A DNA stretch of 64,000 nucleotides from Chlorocebus sabaeus (taxonomy: Eukaryota; Chordata; Mammalia; Primates; Cercopithecidae). The stretch covers positions 65,080,816 to 65,144,815 of the forward strand of contig NC_132919.1 of the NCBI RefSeq assembly GCF_047675955.1, given 5' to 3'. How positions within the stretch are numbered: position 1 is the first letter of the stretch; every line of letters starts with the position of its first letter. The position numbers and the translations under genes were made by a program. Positions 22,358 to 33,875 of the stretch are shown piece by piece. The notes under the pieces were generated by a model. It was not told the DNA's origin. It did no database searches and was given only the letters and a program-made list of their open reading frames with translations.

Positions 22358-22413
22358 GTGAGGATATTGCATTCTTGGGCATTTTGTGAGGATATTGCAT
22401 TCTTGGGCATAAT
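22358..22413. repeat. 28-bp tandem duplication
   Basis: Two copies with a 28-bp period (22358-22385, 22386-22413). The shared core starts GTGAGGATATTGC and ends TTCTTGGGCAT, identical over 25 bases. Such identity suggests a recent local slippage or duplication. It follows a short TG run. Confidence 0.9.
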
Positions 22414-23057
22414 TCCTTTTATGAGTGTATGCTCTCTCATTGTCTTCTTATTTCACACCCAGATTTTCTGCAGTACCTTAGTGGAATATTTTGAACTTAG
22501 TGTAAGGTAGACCCTTTGTAAATAAATGTAAAGTATTGCATAAAAGAATTTATTTGTCTTAGACCCTTAAGCAGCCCCTATGGTCCACCAGTGAAGTTGA
22601 TTTAGATGTGTAGACAATCTTGAGAAAAGAGAAGCGTTCTTCAGCTGCTCTGCTGTCTCCAAGTTTATTTAAGTCTAGGGTTCTGTGAAATGATTCAGTC
22701 TTCAGGATGGATTTTGCTCTGTGGGATAACCTCTGAGTGTAAATGCTTCCTATCCTAAGACCTACTGAGTTTACTGCATTTGCTTCACCTTGTTGTGTAC
22801 ACCCACAGGTGGGAATATAAAAGGATTTTCAGTTCAAAGAACCAGATAAACAATTTTCAATTTAAAATGTTTAGTTCTTACATAACTTAGTTTTGTAAAG
22901 AGAAATACAAGTACTTTAGTTAATTGAGTACATTGTCTATTTTTTTTTCTTTTTTCTTTTTTTTGACACTCAGGATCAATCACTGTTCTGAGAGTGCTTT
23001 ATCTGAATTTGTGATCCCTTATGCATCCTCAACATTTAACACACAGAGTAGCCCTGT
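22414..23057. other. Unique sequence, no gene seen
   Basis: No repeat or exon recognised before the L1 fragment begins. Confidence 0.45.
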
Positions 23058-23768
23058 GTTCAACTTTTTGAGGAGCTGCCTGTTTTCCGAAGAAGCTGAA
23101 CCATTTTATATTACCATGAGCAATATATGCAGGTTCCACTGTCTCCACATTCTTCCAATACTTCTGATTGTCTTTTTAATTATAGCCATGCTAGTCAGTG
23201 TGAAGTGATATCTCATTGTGGTTTTGATTTTAATTTCTCTAATGGCTGATGCCGATAATTGTTTCAGGTGCTTAATTGGTCATTTGTATATCTTTGGAGA
23301 AATACCTATTTAGATCTTTTGCTCGTTTCTAAAGTTATTTGGTTTTTAAAAATTGTTGAATTGTATTTTTTGTATATATTCTGGAGACCAGTCTTTTGTC
23401 AAATAGATGATTTTCAGATATTTTCTTCCATTCTGAATATTGTATTTTCATTTTCTTGATTATTATTTACAGAAGTTTTAAATTTTGATATAGTCCAATT
23501 TATGTTTTTTTGTTTGTTTGTTTTGCTTTTTGTGTGTCACAGCATAAGAAATCATTGCCTAACCCAAGTTCATGAAGAAATTACTCCTATGCTTCTTTCC
23601 AGGAGTTTTGTAGTTTCAGTGCTTACATTTAAGTAGGACTTTGATCCACTTTAATTTTCTGTGTGGTGTGAGGTAGGAATCCAATTTTATTTTGCATGTG
23701 GATAGTGGATATTCAGTTGTCCTTGTACCATATTTATTGCAAAGACCTTTTTTTCTCCATCATGTGGT
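23058..23768 (-). mobile_element. Old L1 fragment (ORF2 C-terminal part), antisense
   Basis: Reads as antisense L1 ORF2: 'ctccacattcttccaatac', 'gtgaagtgatatctcattgt', 'tggtcatttgtatatctttg', 'aagaaatcattgcctaaccc', 'gctcttacatttaggtc'-like wording and 'gcatgtggatagtggatatt'. It corresponds to the last third of ORF2. Stop codons and shifts break every frame. Divergence points to an L1M-age element. Confidence 0.88.
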
Positions 23769-23829
23769 TTACAATGTAAATTTAGTTGTGGAAACTTATT
23801 TGTGGCTTAAAATTTTTGATGGTTGTATA

Positions 23830-24060
23830 GGTTATATATTTTTCTTCTTTATGCTACTCTTTATTTTCCAAATATCTGCAGCAAAATTTTGGCAACAAAA
23901 ATATATATGTATGTATGTGCACACCAGAGTACTAACGATTATTTCTGAGGGATGGGATGGGATGGAGGAAGGGGAAGGGATTACTTTCATTTATTATGTA
24001 ATACTTTAAAATTTTATTATGAGCTTTTTTGGTGTAGTAAAAAATAGAAAAAGTTCTCGT
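23830..24060 (+). mobile_element. Possible L1-like 3' sequence
   Basis: 'ttttcttctttatgctactc' followed by 'tattttccaaatatctgcag' and later 'ttactttcatttattatgta' recalls wording common near the 3' end of old L1s. A short (ATGT)n lies at 23901-23917. Weak call. Confidence 0.35.
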
Positions 24061-24295
24061 CTCTCTGGATTGTGCTAATTTACTTGAATTATTGTGGTGA
24101 CTTTTAGACCAGGACCCAAAGTATTTAAAAAATTTTTTGCCTTTTCTCTTCCCTCTCTCCTTTTTCTTCTCTTTCTTTTTCCTTCATTCCTTCCTCTTTT
24201 TTTAAGGACAGTATATTCTGAGAATGCTTTCAGTTGCTGGAGGGTTAGTTTCCAAAGTCAGGGTACTACTGTAGGAGAGGGAAGGAAACTAACAA

Positions 24296-24490
24296 TCACT
24301 TAGTGCCTGTTTTTGGTATTATGCTTTTATGTACGCAATAATCCTTCATATTTTTACAGTTAGGAAACAGGAGTACTAGACATAATGATTGACTTCCCAA
24401 GGTCACAAGGCTTAGTAATTGGTTAAAAGCAAGGAGTCAGGTTCATATCACTCCGAAGGCTGGGTTTCATCTGCTTCTCCATGCTTACTA
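24296..24490 (-). mobile_element. MIR, antisense
   Basis: 'acttagtgcctgtttttggt', 'cagttaggaaacaggagtac', 'acttcccaaggtcacaagg' and 'aagcaaggagtcaggttc' follow a reverse-complement MIR. Confidence 0.8.
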
Positions 24491-25389
24491 GTACATAATA
24501 AGCAATTCATTGAATGCTTGAGTACACATGTGCACATTTAGATGGGCGACTAGTGGCACAGGTGGAGGAAATCTGGTGTAGAAATTGATGTTAAAGAGAA
24601 ATAATGGAAACTGGAAAAAGAGTAAATTCACCTTGAGGGGACTAGAGATTTTGAATTCAGTGAGAGCAGGTATTTAATTATATTTGTCATGGTATTTAAA
24701 GCATGTTATTATGTACTTTTTTTTTTTTTTTTTTTGGCCTATGAAAGATTTTAAACTTGGTTCCAAAATGTGGTCAAATGCCCTACGAGGATAATGAGAA
24801 AATAATGTCAATACTATGAGTTCACTTTAATAAACACCAAGAGGTTTTCATAGCCTTTAATTAGTAAATAGACATTGGTTTCCTGTGATGTCCCAGGTAT
24901 TCTAGGTTACGGGGATAGAGCAGCAATGAAAGACTTCTGGTTTTCCATTTTTCTGCCTTCCTTTTTAATGAATTGGCACTAGTTTCTTCCTCAAAACTCA
25001 AGACTTCTTAGCAGATTAGAAATTTGTAATTGTGATAGTCTTGTGTCTGATGCCTTTAGGATTGATTCATAAGCCACTGGGGATAGTTGAGTGAGAATAG
25101 ATTTAATGAATTGTATCACAGGATTCCTGGTTAGAGGTGAAATTTGTGTATGTCCTGTGTATGTATGTTACTTCATGACTTCTCCTAATACTGTGAACTG
25201 TACCTATGTTGATGGGTTACAGTGATGATCCTTTGACTCCAGTTCTTGCTGTCAGGTGTGACCCTTGGATCAGGTTGTACTATCTCATCTTTGTCTTGGA
25301 CTTAATACTTTTAAAGTACTTTGAACCTTAGCCACATATGTATTCACACAACTAGGTGTGCTGTTGATTTATAGAACTGAAAGCTATTA
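24491..25389. other. Unique sequence, no gene seen
   Basis: Contains a poly-T run at 24718-24736 and a weak L2-end-like stretch around 24890 ('tcccaggtattctaggttac'). Otherwise nothing recognised. Confidence 0.45.
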
Positions 25390-25891
25390 CAGGTGGAGTC
25401 TCTCTAATCTGAAATGTTTGAGACCAGAAGTGTTTTGGATTTTGGAATCTTTGCATTATACAGTTATCCCTCAGTGTTCTTGGATGCCTTGTTCCACGAA
25501 CTTCCACGGATAACAAATCTGGCATTGCTCAAATCCCTGATGTAAGATGGGGTAGTATTTGTGTGTAACCTATGTATACTTTGTCATCTCTAGATTATTT
25601 ATAACACCTAATATAGTGTAAATTTTATGTAAATAGTTATACTGTATTGCTTAGGGAATAATGAGAAGAAAAAGTCTGTACATTTTCAGTACAGACTTTT
25701 TAAAAATATTTTTGCTGTTTGATTGATTGAATCCACGGATATAGAGGATCAACTGTACTTACCAGTTGAAAATCCCAAATCTGGAAACCCAAAATGCTCC
25801 AATAAACATTCCCTTTGAGTGTCATGTTGACACCCAGAAAGTTTCCGATTTTGAAAGCTTTTTGGATCTTGGGTTTGGGATGCTGAACTTG
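25390..25891. mobile_element. Tigger-type MITE interrupted by another Tigger-type MITE
   Basis: Left end CAGGTGGAGTCTCTCTAATC and right end GGGATGCTGAACTTG are eroded inverted repeats of a pogo/Tigger family whose ends read like CAGGTTGAGCATCCC. TA dinucleotides flank both ends (25388-25389 and 25892-25893), the target-site duplication of this superfamily. Internal clauses 'agaccagaagtgttttggat' and 'aatcccaaatctggaaac' agree. A second element sits inside at 25461-25755. Non-autonomous, no coding sequence. Confidence 0.88.
25461..25755. mobile_element. Inner Tigger-type MITE
   Basis: Begins CAGTTATCCCTCAGTG and ends ATAGAGGATCAACTG, an imperfect inverted repeat, with TA on each side (25459-25460, 25756-25757). 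The body ('atcatctctagattatttat'-like wording, 'ttgcttagggaataatga', 'gtctgtacattttcagtac', 'gattgaatccacggatat') matches a widespread mammalian pogo-like MITE. A short hairpin, AGTCTGTACATTTTCAGTACAG, lies near 25671. It is younger than the element it sits in. Confidence 0.9.
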
Positions 25892-25893
25892 TA

Positions 25894-27880
25894 TTTGCAT
25901 GTGTGGAAAGAGATTCCAGGAGTCAAGGCAGGAGTCAGGAAATGTGACTTCTATTCTTGGCTAACTTGACTGGTGTAGGGCAGATCACTTTACTAGTCTA
26001 AGCTGCAGTTTGCTACAGTTCACTCCTCAGGGCAGCTCGAGTGGCTTGAGAACAAATTTTAACACACTACTTACTGCAGACACCTTTTCGTCTGAATTTT
26101 TCCTTTGAAGGATGAGTCATTTTTATGAAACAGTTTTCAAAACAGAAAGATGGAAGGGACGTTATCAAATTAAGTGCACACTGAAAACTTTTATGACAGT
26201 TGTATCAAGGGGGTACATGTATTTTTCAATAAATATTGATTGTCTTCTGTAGTAAGGATTTTTGCTGGGCTCTGAGAATCATTTTCTAAGTTCGAGGATG
26301 CTAACTAAATCATATATAAGTTGTATGTGATAAATATGGGGCAGAAATAGGTATGCACTCAAAGTAGTAATACCTTCTGGTTTAAAGAAGTGGGAGATCA
26401 TAGCAAGTTGGAATATCTGGAAATATTTAAGAAAATGCTTTAGCATGAAAGTATTATTTTGACTATCATTTCAGAGAATTAGGATGAATAGAGAGTAAGA
26501 GAGTAGGGTAGAAACAGGCCAAGAGGGCCAAGAGGCAGAATTAAAATTAAGCCAGGAGAATAAGTGTTAATAGGATTCTGAAAGAGATAAACAATTTTGG
26601 GGAGAAAGGTTTGATGGCTCTTAGTGTACTTGCTGTTTCTGTGTTATACTGTACTCCAGCTCTGCCCTACCCTCACCCCAAAGAACAGCAGAAACACGTG
26701 TTCAAGAGATACGTTTTTAATCTGGAAATAATTAGGGAATTACGATTTTTTTGAGGTTTAGCTGCTGTTTGTGGGATTCAGTTCCCAACCCTGAAAGTAA
26801 AAGTAATCGTGAACATTTTGTTTTGTTTTTTAATTTATACACATTCCAGGAAATACTATTTTAGTATAAGTTGGTTCATAATGGCAGTTAAACTGGCCTT
26901 GTGTTTTGCCTCCTTGGACAAAAGTGCTTTTGTCTTTCTGGTTTTCTTCTTTTGGTTTTATTTAATTTTGAACCCTGAGAAGAAGGATGCTATATAAATT
27001 TAATGAAATGAGTTTTCCTCCCTTTTTGTTTTTTCCTGAATCTTCATGGAACTTTGTGGAAACGTGGAACCTAGGTGGGGTGGGTGACGGGAAAGGCCTG
27101 AGAAATGCCAGGAAGACATGAGGACAGATTGGCCTTTGGGCATCCAGTCTACCTAATGTGTTTATGTCATGTATGTTACTGTTGAGGAAGTCAATGCTGA
27201 TTATGCCAAATTTCTACTTTTTGTGGATCATTTTACTCCTTAGCATTTGTAGGGGAAGACATTTATTTGAGCAGAAGAGGGTAACGATGTGGTTCGTCTC
27301 TATATACTACTAAGAAGGATGATTATGGTTATGTGAACATGTGCATGTGTATGTAAAATGAAACTTAATGGAAGTCTTGTGGTGAAAATACTGACAGGCT
27401 TCAGAGAAGTAAGAGTTTTGATCAAGGAAGATACATCAGCCTATATACCCTATATATTTTTAAAAAATGTGTAGATTAGGAATTCTTATTTTAAAATGAA
27501 GGTCCTTTTGTGACTTTTACCATGGATTATTATTTTCCCAAATACATGACCCTGTTTGATTAGCATATAGAGTTTTGACCCAGGGAGAGCAAGCAATGCC
27601 CAGCTTCTCAGTGGTTAACAGCTGTTCAGCCTAGTGCATATCATAAAATGTATGTGGGTGTTGAATGATTTTTTTAAACTAGTGTAGGAACACTTGATAC
27701 CTTCTCAGTAGTTATGTGGATGTTTCTGTAGTTTCCCAGGCTAATGTGAGAGATCTTCAAAATGATGACATCTTATTGAAATCAAATAGATATGTTAAGA
27801 AATGGAAATGCTGAATAGAGCCTAGTTTGCTCTACATGCTCTTTGACGAATTGTTGGGTCACTGAGACATTTTAAGATAA
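25894..27880. other. Long unique stretch, no gene seen
   Basis: About 2 kb with no recognised repeat, exon or RNA gene. No long open frame with a domain. Together with 10303-12570 and 32131-33359 it is one of the stretches where a conserved non-coding element would be easiest to test. Confidence 0.5.
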
Positions 27881-28173
27881 TATAGGCCAGGTGCAGTGGC
27901 TCACACCTATAATCCAGCACTTTGGGAGGCTGAGGCTTGAGCCTAGGAGGTCGAGACCAGCCTGGGCAACATACCAGGCCCCTGTCACTATGAAAAATAA
28001 AAAATAAAAAATAAAGGCCAGGCGTGGTGAGGCATGCCTGTAGTCCCATCTACTTGGGAGGCTCGCTTGAGCCAGTGAAGTCAAGGCTGAAATGAGCCAT
28101 GATGTGGCTCTGTACTGCAGTCTGAGCAACAGAGTTGAGACTGTCTCAAAAAATAAATAAATAAATAATAATA
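27881..28173 (+). mobile_element. AluJ, sense
   Basis: Diverged dimeric Alu: the left arm ends 'cccctgtcactatg', a linker of (AAAAAT)n follows at 27992-28015, then the right arm. The tail is (AATA)n at 28149-28170. The left arm has lost about 30 bp. Confidence 0.88.
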
Positions 28174-28875
28174 ATGTATAGTTGAGGGGAAAAAAATCTT
28201 TCACCTTTAAAGTCTTGGTATAATTGAATGTTTTAGAATGTCTGCATCAAACCTGTGGGTTCGTGGTTGTATCTCTTGTTAATCTGGATAAGATGGAGAG
28301 GTTTCTCATGGACTAGTGTTTGCCAGCCTTCCATACTATGTTTTATGTTTTATTGTGGAATATTCAAACTTATAATAAGTGGAGAGACCAGTGCAATGAA
28401 CCTTCCCATGTGTGCATTGCACAACTGTAACAGGTATCTACTCAGATCTGTTCTGTTTTTATCTAGACCACTCCTTACTTTGATTATTTTGAAGCTAGTT
28501 CTGTACAACATATTATTTCATCTGTAAATATTTCAGAATCTTTCTAAAAGATAGGCCCTTTTTTTCCCCCCCAAGCATTTCTCCCTGTGCTTCTTCAAAA
28601 ATGATTTGCAATAGAGGCTGTGTAGAGGGCACAAAGAGTGGAAATTGATCACAACAGATACCAACTTCCAGAAAAGACTGTCAGGTAGACCCAGATCCAT
28701 AAGGGGACAGCAGCGAGAATTCATAATTGGAAGATGTCATACTTCAACCCCTACTGGTCTCTACAAGATTTCCAGACTCTCTTACACTTTGAATGTTAAG
28801 AGTACCTCAGGGTTTAATTCTCACCATCCTCTTCTTTTTTATCTCTACTCTTCCTTCCCCATCTTCCACTCTGTA
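28174..28875. other. Unique sequence, no gene seen
   Basis: No repeat recognised. The 90-codon frame at 28255-28527 (+) has a hydrophobic composition typical of T-rich DNA, with no domain. Confidence 0.4.
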
Positions 28876-29173
28876 TTTTTTTTTTTTTTTTTTTTTGGAG
28901 ACCGTCTCTGTCACCCAGACTGGAGTGCAGTGGCGCCATCTTAGCTCACTACAGCTTCTGTCTCCCAGATTGAAGTGATTCTCCTGCCCCAGCCTCACGA
29001 GTAGCTGGGCTGAAAGATGCATGCCACCATGCCCTACTAATTTTTGTATGTTTTAAGTAGAGGTGGGGTTTCACCATGTTGGCCAGGCTGGTCTTGAACT
29101 CCTGACCTCAAGTGATCTACCCACCTCAACCTCCCAAAATGCTGGGATTACAGGCATGAGCCACCACACCTTC
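28876..29173 (-). mobile_element. AluS, antisense
   Basis: Poly-T of about 21, then a full antisense Alu ending 'gagccaccacaccttcc'. S-type with scattered changes. Confidence 0.88.
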
Positions 29174-29301
29174 CCCCCTCCCTGTCTTTTAAGTAACATC
29201 CATATACCAGTAGTTTATAATTTTTGTTTTCAGGTCAGCTCTATCTCCTTTCTGAAGTTCAGATTTATATCTGATTGTTAGTCTTGTAAATACATTATAA
29301 A

Positions 29302-29631
29302 CATTTAGTGTGTTTATTTCTTGTTTATTTTATGAGACCGGAGTTTTGTTCTTATTGCCCAGGCTATAGTGCAGTGGCGCAATCTCGGCTCACTGCAACC
29401 TCCACCTCCAAGGTCCAAGTGATTCTCCCGCCTCAGCCTCCGGAATAGCTGGAATTACAGGCACCTGCCAGCATGATCAACTAGTTTTGTCTTTTTAGTA
29501 GAGACAAGATTTCTCAGTGTTGGTCAGGCTGGTCTTGAACTCCCAACCTTAGGTGATCCGCCCTCCTCAGCCTCCCAAAGTGCTGGGAGTATGGGCATGA
29601 GCCACCGTGCCTGGCCATTTAATGTGTTTAT
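29302..29631 (-). mobile_element. AluS, antisense, with TSD
   Basis: Body 29318-29615. The tail is short (TTCTTGTTTATTTTAT). TSDs CATTTAGTGTGTTTAT (29302-29317) and CATTTAATGTGTTTAT (29616-29631) differ at one base. Confidence 0.92.
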
Positions 29632-29995
29632 AATGGAGCTCTTGATTCCTTCTGCTAAAACCCAGCTTATTCCACTGTACCCTTCCATCCCCATCCTTCC
29701 TGGTGACAGTGTGCAGTAAGTCTAGAAGTCTTCCTTCCTGTCTGGTCACTCCCACTCCTAGCCTTGTACAATACTCTAAAATATATCTTGGATCTGTTGA
29801 TTTCACTCATCTCCACAGCCACCGTCATCTGTCCTTGAACCAATATAGTAACCTAATAATTGATAATTGATATCCTTGTATTGACATTTTCCTCCAAAAT
29901 CTGTTATTTTATATTGCAACTGAAGTGGTCATTTAAAAATGTATCATTTCTTTGGTTTAACTCCTTCATGAGTCGCCCCCCTGTCATCCACTTTC
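29632..29995 (+). mobile_element. L2 LINE fragment, sense
   Basis: 'ttctgctaaaacccagctta' through 'ctctaaaatatatcttggat', 'catctccacagccaccgtc', 'gaagtggtcatttaaaaatg' and 'aactccttcatgagtcgcc' follow the sense L2 order just upstream of its 3' untranslated part. Eroded. Confidence 0.65.
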
Positions 29996-30489
29996 AGTTA
30001 CCTGAAAGGTTTCCTTAAAATTTTTAGAATCAAACTTTTAACAACTGTTTTATAATGAAGATACCTTGTTACTGTCACTGAGCTTTTATAAATCTGGAGC
30101 CACCTTACTGAGCTGAAAACTATACAAAAGCACTAGGCTCTTGGGAGTAGAGAACAGGAAGATTGGATAGCAGATTGTTTTCTTTCACTTATGTGGTTGC
30201 AAAATTACCTAGTTTATATCCATATCTCCATGCCTTGACGTGTGTTTTTTCCTGCCTCATAGCTTTTTCATAGTATGTTGTCATTTTTTCCTTTCTACTT
30301 GGAGTGAAGAATAGTTTACCACCTGTCTTCTGAGAGTTGCTTTAAAGTGCTAATTTCTGGTTATGTTTCATAGTAAAATCATCACAGCTAAGGTGGTATG
30401 ATAGAATGAAAAGAACGATGCCCTTGGGTAGGGAAGTCTTGGCCTATTCTTAGTATCGTTCCCTCAGAACACTCAGTGGTCGTGATTTC
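29996..30489. other. Unique sequence, no gene seen
   Basis: Nothing recognised between the L2 fragment and the next MIR. Confidence 0.4.
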
Positions 30490-30715
30490 AGTAAGGGTTT
30501 GGGATCACATGTTACTTGGATTTGAATGTTGATTTTGCCCATTAAAAATTGAGCAGCCTTTGACAAATTACTCCATCCATCCCACACCCGAACCCCAGTT
30601 TTTCTTCTGTTAATTGCGGCCCAGCTGGGCTGTTATGAGGACCTGATGTTAAAAATGTAAAAAGTGGTCACCGTGGTACTTGGCATATAATGGACCCTAA
30701 ACAGTCTCCATGATT
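30490..30715 (+). mobile_element. MIR, sense
   Basis: 'gatcacatgttacttggatt', 'gagcagcctttgacaaatta', 'cagtttttcttctgttaatt' and 'gtggtacttggcatataatg' follow a sense MIR, with a C-rich interruption in the middle. Confidence 0.75.
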
Positions 30716-30764
30716 GTGGTTTTGAGCAGGTCATTTTATCTCTTCAGGTTTCTATCTGCTTACT

Positions 30765-31071
30765 TTTAGTTGTTGTTGTTGTTGTTGTTTTGAGACACGG
30801 TCTTGTTGCTGTTTCGCCCAAGCTGGAAGTCCAGCGGGTATGATCATGGCTCACTGCAGCCTCGACCTCCCAGGCTCAAGTGATCCTTCTGCCTCGGACT
30901 CCCGAGCAGCTAGGACTACAGGCGCATGCCACCATGCCCAGCTAATTCTTGTATTCTTTACAGAGACAGGGTCTTAGTATATTACCTGGTCTCAAACTCC
31001 TGGACTCAAGTGGTCCTCCCACCTCGGCCTCCCAAAATGCCGGGATTGCAGGCAAGAGCCACTGAACCTGG
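30765..31071 (-). mobile_element. AluJ, antisense, (GTT)n tail
   Basis: A (GTT)n run at 30769-30789 stands in place of poly-T, followed by a diverged antisense Alu with J wording ('gcagcctcgacctcccagg', 'gggtcttagtatattacc'). Ends 'gagccactgaacctggg'. Confidence 0.88.
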
Positions 31072-31117
31072 GCTCCATTTTCTTTATATGTAAAATTAGA
31101 GTGTTTAATTAGGGTCA

Positions 31118-31293
31118 CAGTTCTCTAATATTAATGGTCATCACAATCACCTGGAGTGCTGTTAAAACACAGATTACTGGGCCCAGACTTGATAATTTAT
31201 GATTCAGTGGGTCTGGAGTGGAGCCCTGGAGTGTGGGCTTCTAACAGTTTCCCAGATGATACTGATGGTAACTGCACTCTGAGAACCACTGGA
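31118..31293. mobile_element. MER5A (hAT-Charlie)
   Basis: 'cagttctctaatattaatgg' at the left and 'actctgagaaccactgg' at the right are Charlie-type terminal inverted repeats. The body has 'cacaatcacctggagtgctg', 'gattcagtgggtctggag' and 'agtttcccagatgatactga'. Confidence 0.88.
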
Positions 31294-31359
31294 CTGGAAA
31301 ATTGGATTATTGAAAGACCCCTGCCAACTCTAGGATTTTAGTGTTTTCTAACAGTAATG

Positions 31360-31515
31360 GTAATAGGCAGTATTTGAGACTATGTGCCAGGCATTGTGCA
31401 AAGTGCATTATACACACTATCTCATTTGGTTCTCATGGTAATTAGTAGGTATTCCTTTAAAGGGTTAGGTAAATTGTTGAAAGTCACATAGCTAAATAAA
31501 TGGGAAGGCTGAAAC
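31360..31515 (-). mobile_element. MIR, antisense
   Basis: 'gactatgtgccaggcattgt', 'ctatctcatttggttctcat', 'aaattgttgaaagtcacata' and 'taaatgggaaggctgaa' match a reverse-complement MIR well. Confidence 0.88.
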
Positions 31516-31566
31516 TGCCCTGATCTTTCTCTTGACCAAATGAATTGCTTTCTTTGGTTTCTCAAG

Positions 31567-31872
31567 CTTTTTTTTTTTTTTTTTTTTTTTTGAGATGAAG
31601 TTCCGCTCTTTTGGCCCAGGCAGGAGTGCAATGGCACAATCTCGACTTCCTGCAACCTGCGCCTTCCAGGTTCCAGTGATTCTCCTACCTTAGCCTCCTG
31701 AGTAGCTGGGATTACAGGCATGCGCCGTCATGCCCAGCTAATTTTTGTATTACTATTAGAGATGGAGTTTCACTATGTTGTCCAGAATGGTCTCAATCTC
31801 TTGACCTGGAGATCTGCCCGCCTCGGCCTCCCAAAGTGCTGGGATTACAGACATGAGCCACCGTGCCCAGCC
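31567..31872 (-). mobile_element. AluS, antisense
   Basis: Poly-T of about 24, then a full antisense Alu ending 'gagccaccgtgcccagcc'. Moderate divergence. Confidence 0.9.
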
Positions 31873-31999
31873 TACTCATTTTACTTTTTACTTATTTGGC
31901 TTGCCAACGGTGTTGTTGTTTTTGCTGTCTATGTCTGAGACTGCAAGCTGGGAACTGGTATTCAAAACTTAGTTTGTACTGCCTGATTTAGGCCCTTGT

Positions 32000-32130
32000 T
32001 ATGTGTTTTATTGCTACCTTGCCTATCACCCATATCTCGTCAAATTTATAAGCTTCTTGAGGATGCAGAGCTTGTCTTTTGATTACTGTATAATGCTAAG
32101 CAGAATACTCTTCACATTGCAATAATTCCT
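32000..32130 (+). mobile_element. L2 3' end, sense
   Basis: 'tttataagcttcttgaggat' then 'gcagagcttgtctttt' and 'ataatgctaagcagaatac' match the last part of a sense L2. Confidence 0.7.
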
Positions 32131-33359
32131 GTGATGAAGATGATGGGTTGTCATTGTAATCATTTTGACAGGTTCACATTAGACACTAAGGTTTCAGGCA
32201 TAGGGTGTACCAGTTATTTTCGAATAATCATGCCATGGTGTTCAAGTTCTTTACCAGTTTGCAGCTTTTGCACAATTAAGGTATGACAAACAGTAATTTT
32301 AATGAGGGAAATGCTTAATCAGTGAGCTGAACTTTAATATAAATTTGAAATGAAAAAGTCCTATGTTCTGATTTCAGATTTTCAGAAACTGGATGTTTAA
32401 TGGAAATTCTATAGATCATGTTAGCCTTAATACTATGCCTTAAAATGCTACCCATATTTTATTTGTATTCCCATTCAATGGTTTGAACAACCATTTTTAT
32501 TCATTGTAGAAAGGACTTAAATAAGTGTAAAAACCAGGCAAAATTTATTCTCTTTTATAATATATCCTTGGTCGTAGATAGAAATTTTGTCACTTCTCTG
32601 ATATTTAAAAATAGGGCGGGTGGCAGTTTGAATATCTATAATGAGGTGAAGATCAGCTGGTGCTTGAAAACCAGAACAGAGGGTTTCAGAGTGTAACTGA
32701 AAAAGACTGTGGCAGTCTTCTTCCTGTGTTGGGAGAATGGGAACGTTTGTCAGTTTACTAAGGTTTTATTTTACTCTTGTGCTTTATAGAATTTCTTAAG
32801 AAGTGTGTTTGTTTTGCAGTGAGAACTGGTAATTTCATTCCTCCGTACTCCTGTAAGTGGTACAGTGAACCATAGATGTGTTCAGAGTTTGCTGTTGATA
32901 TGTGATGAGGGAGGGGAAAGAGGAGGGACAAACTGGGGTATTATTTTTCTATCTTTTATGTAGATGTTTCCTTGGCTGGAGATGTATTTAGCTGTGCAGC
33001 AGTAACTGCTGTTCTGTAGAGTTCTAAGGCAACATTACAGGGAAAAGCCGTCTTGAACTGACTCTCTAGGTTTGTTGCTGTTGTAGTGTTAGGTTAAGAA
33101 ATTCAAGCCCTTGGAAAAGAATGTGGTGGGGTTAATCAAAGTTTTTTTTGTTTTCATTCTATCCTTGTCTGAGCTGTTTGAGTATGTATGAAACAACCTT
33201 TTACAATTCCAAACCAAGTCCTTTTATCTGTGCTCCAAAATGCCCACTGTGACCCGCATATGTTAACATGAAGCCTTAAGTTTGTTGACTCTGAAAATGT
33301 TGTTTCTTCAAAAGATTTTTATTTAAATCCTCTACTTTAAACTTTATTGCTGGAAGTTG
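32131..33359. other. Unique sequence, no gene seen
   Basis: About 1.2 kb with no recognised repeat, exon or RNA gene. Confidence 0.5.
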
Positions 33360-33875
33360 ATGATTCTCAACTTGGGCTGCACATTCAAATCACCTGGGAA
33401 ACACTTAAAGGGAAAAATCCCAGGACCCACCCCTGATTAAATTTTGATTTAATTTATCTGGTGTGGGTCTCCAGCATTCATGTTTTAAAAGCCTCCCTAG
33501 TGATCTTGGGTTTTTTTTTTTTTTTTTTTTTTTTAAAAGACAGGATCTCATTCTTTAGCCCCAGGCTTGAGGTCAGTGGCACCATCTCAGCTCACTGCAT
33601 CCTCTACCTTTTCTGGGCACAAGCGATTCTCCCATCTCAGCCTCCTGAGTATCTGGGACTACAGGCACACGCCACAATACCTGGCTAATTTTTGTATTTT
33701 TAGTAGAGATGGGATTTCACCATGTTGCCCAGGCTGGTCTTGATGTCCTGGGCTCAAATGATCTGCCTGCGTTGGCCTCCCAAAGTGCTAGAATTACAAG
33801 TGTGAGCCACTATGCCCAGCCCTCCCTAGATGATTCTAATGTATGGTCACTATTAAGGAGTACTGCCCTAAGTTC
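33360..33875. mobile_element. MER5A (hAT-Charlie) split by an Alu
   Basis: The left part (33360-33504) reads 'tgattctcaacttgggctgc', 'acattcaaatcacctgggaa', 'caggacccacccctgatt' and 'tttaaaagcctccctagtga'. After the Alu the element resumes with 'gatgattctaatgtatgg' (33829 on). The split point falls inside the right inverted repeat. Confidence 0.88.
33492..33834 (-). mobile_element. AluS/J, antisense, inside MER5A
   Basis: Body 33505-33820, with a poly-T of about 22 and a head ending 'gagccactatgcccagc'. TSDs CCTCCCTAGTGAT (33492-33504) and CCTCCCTAGATGAT (33821-33834) differ by one inserted base and are made of MER5A sequence. Confidence 0.9.
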
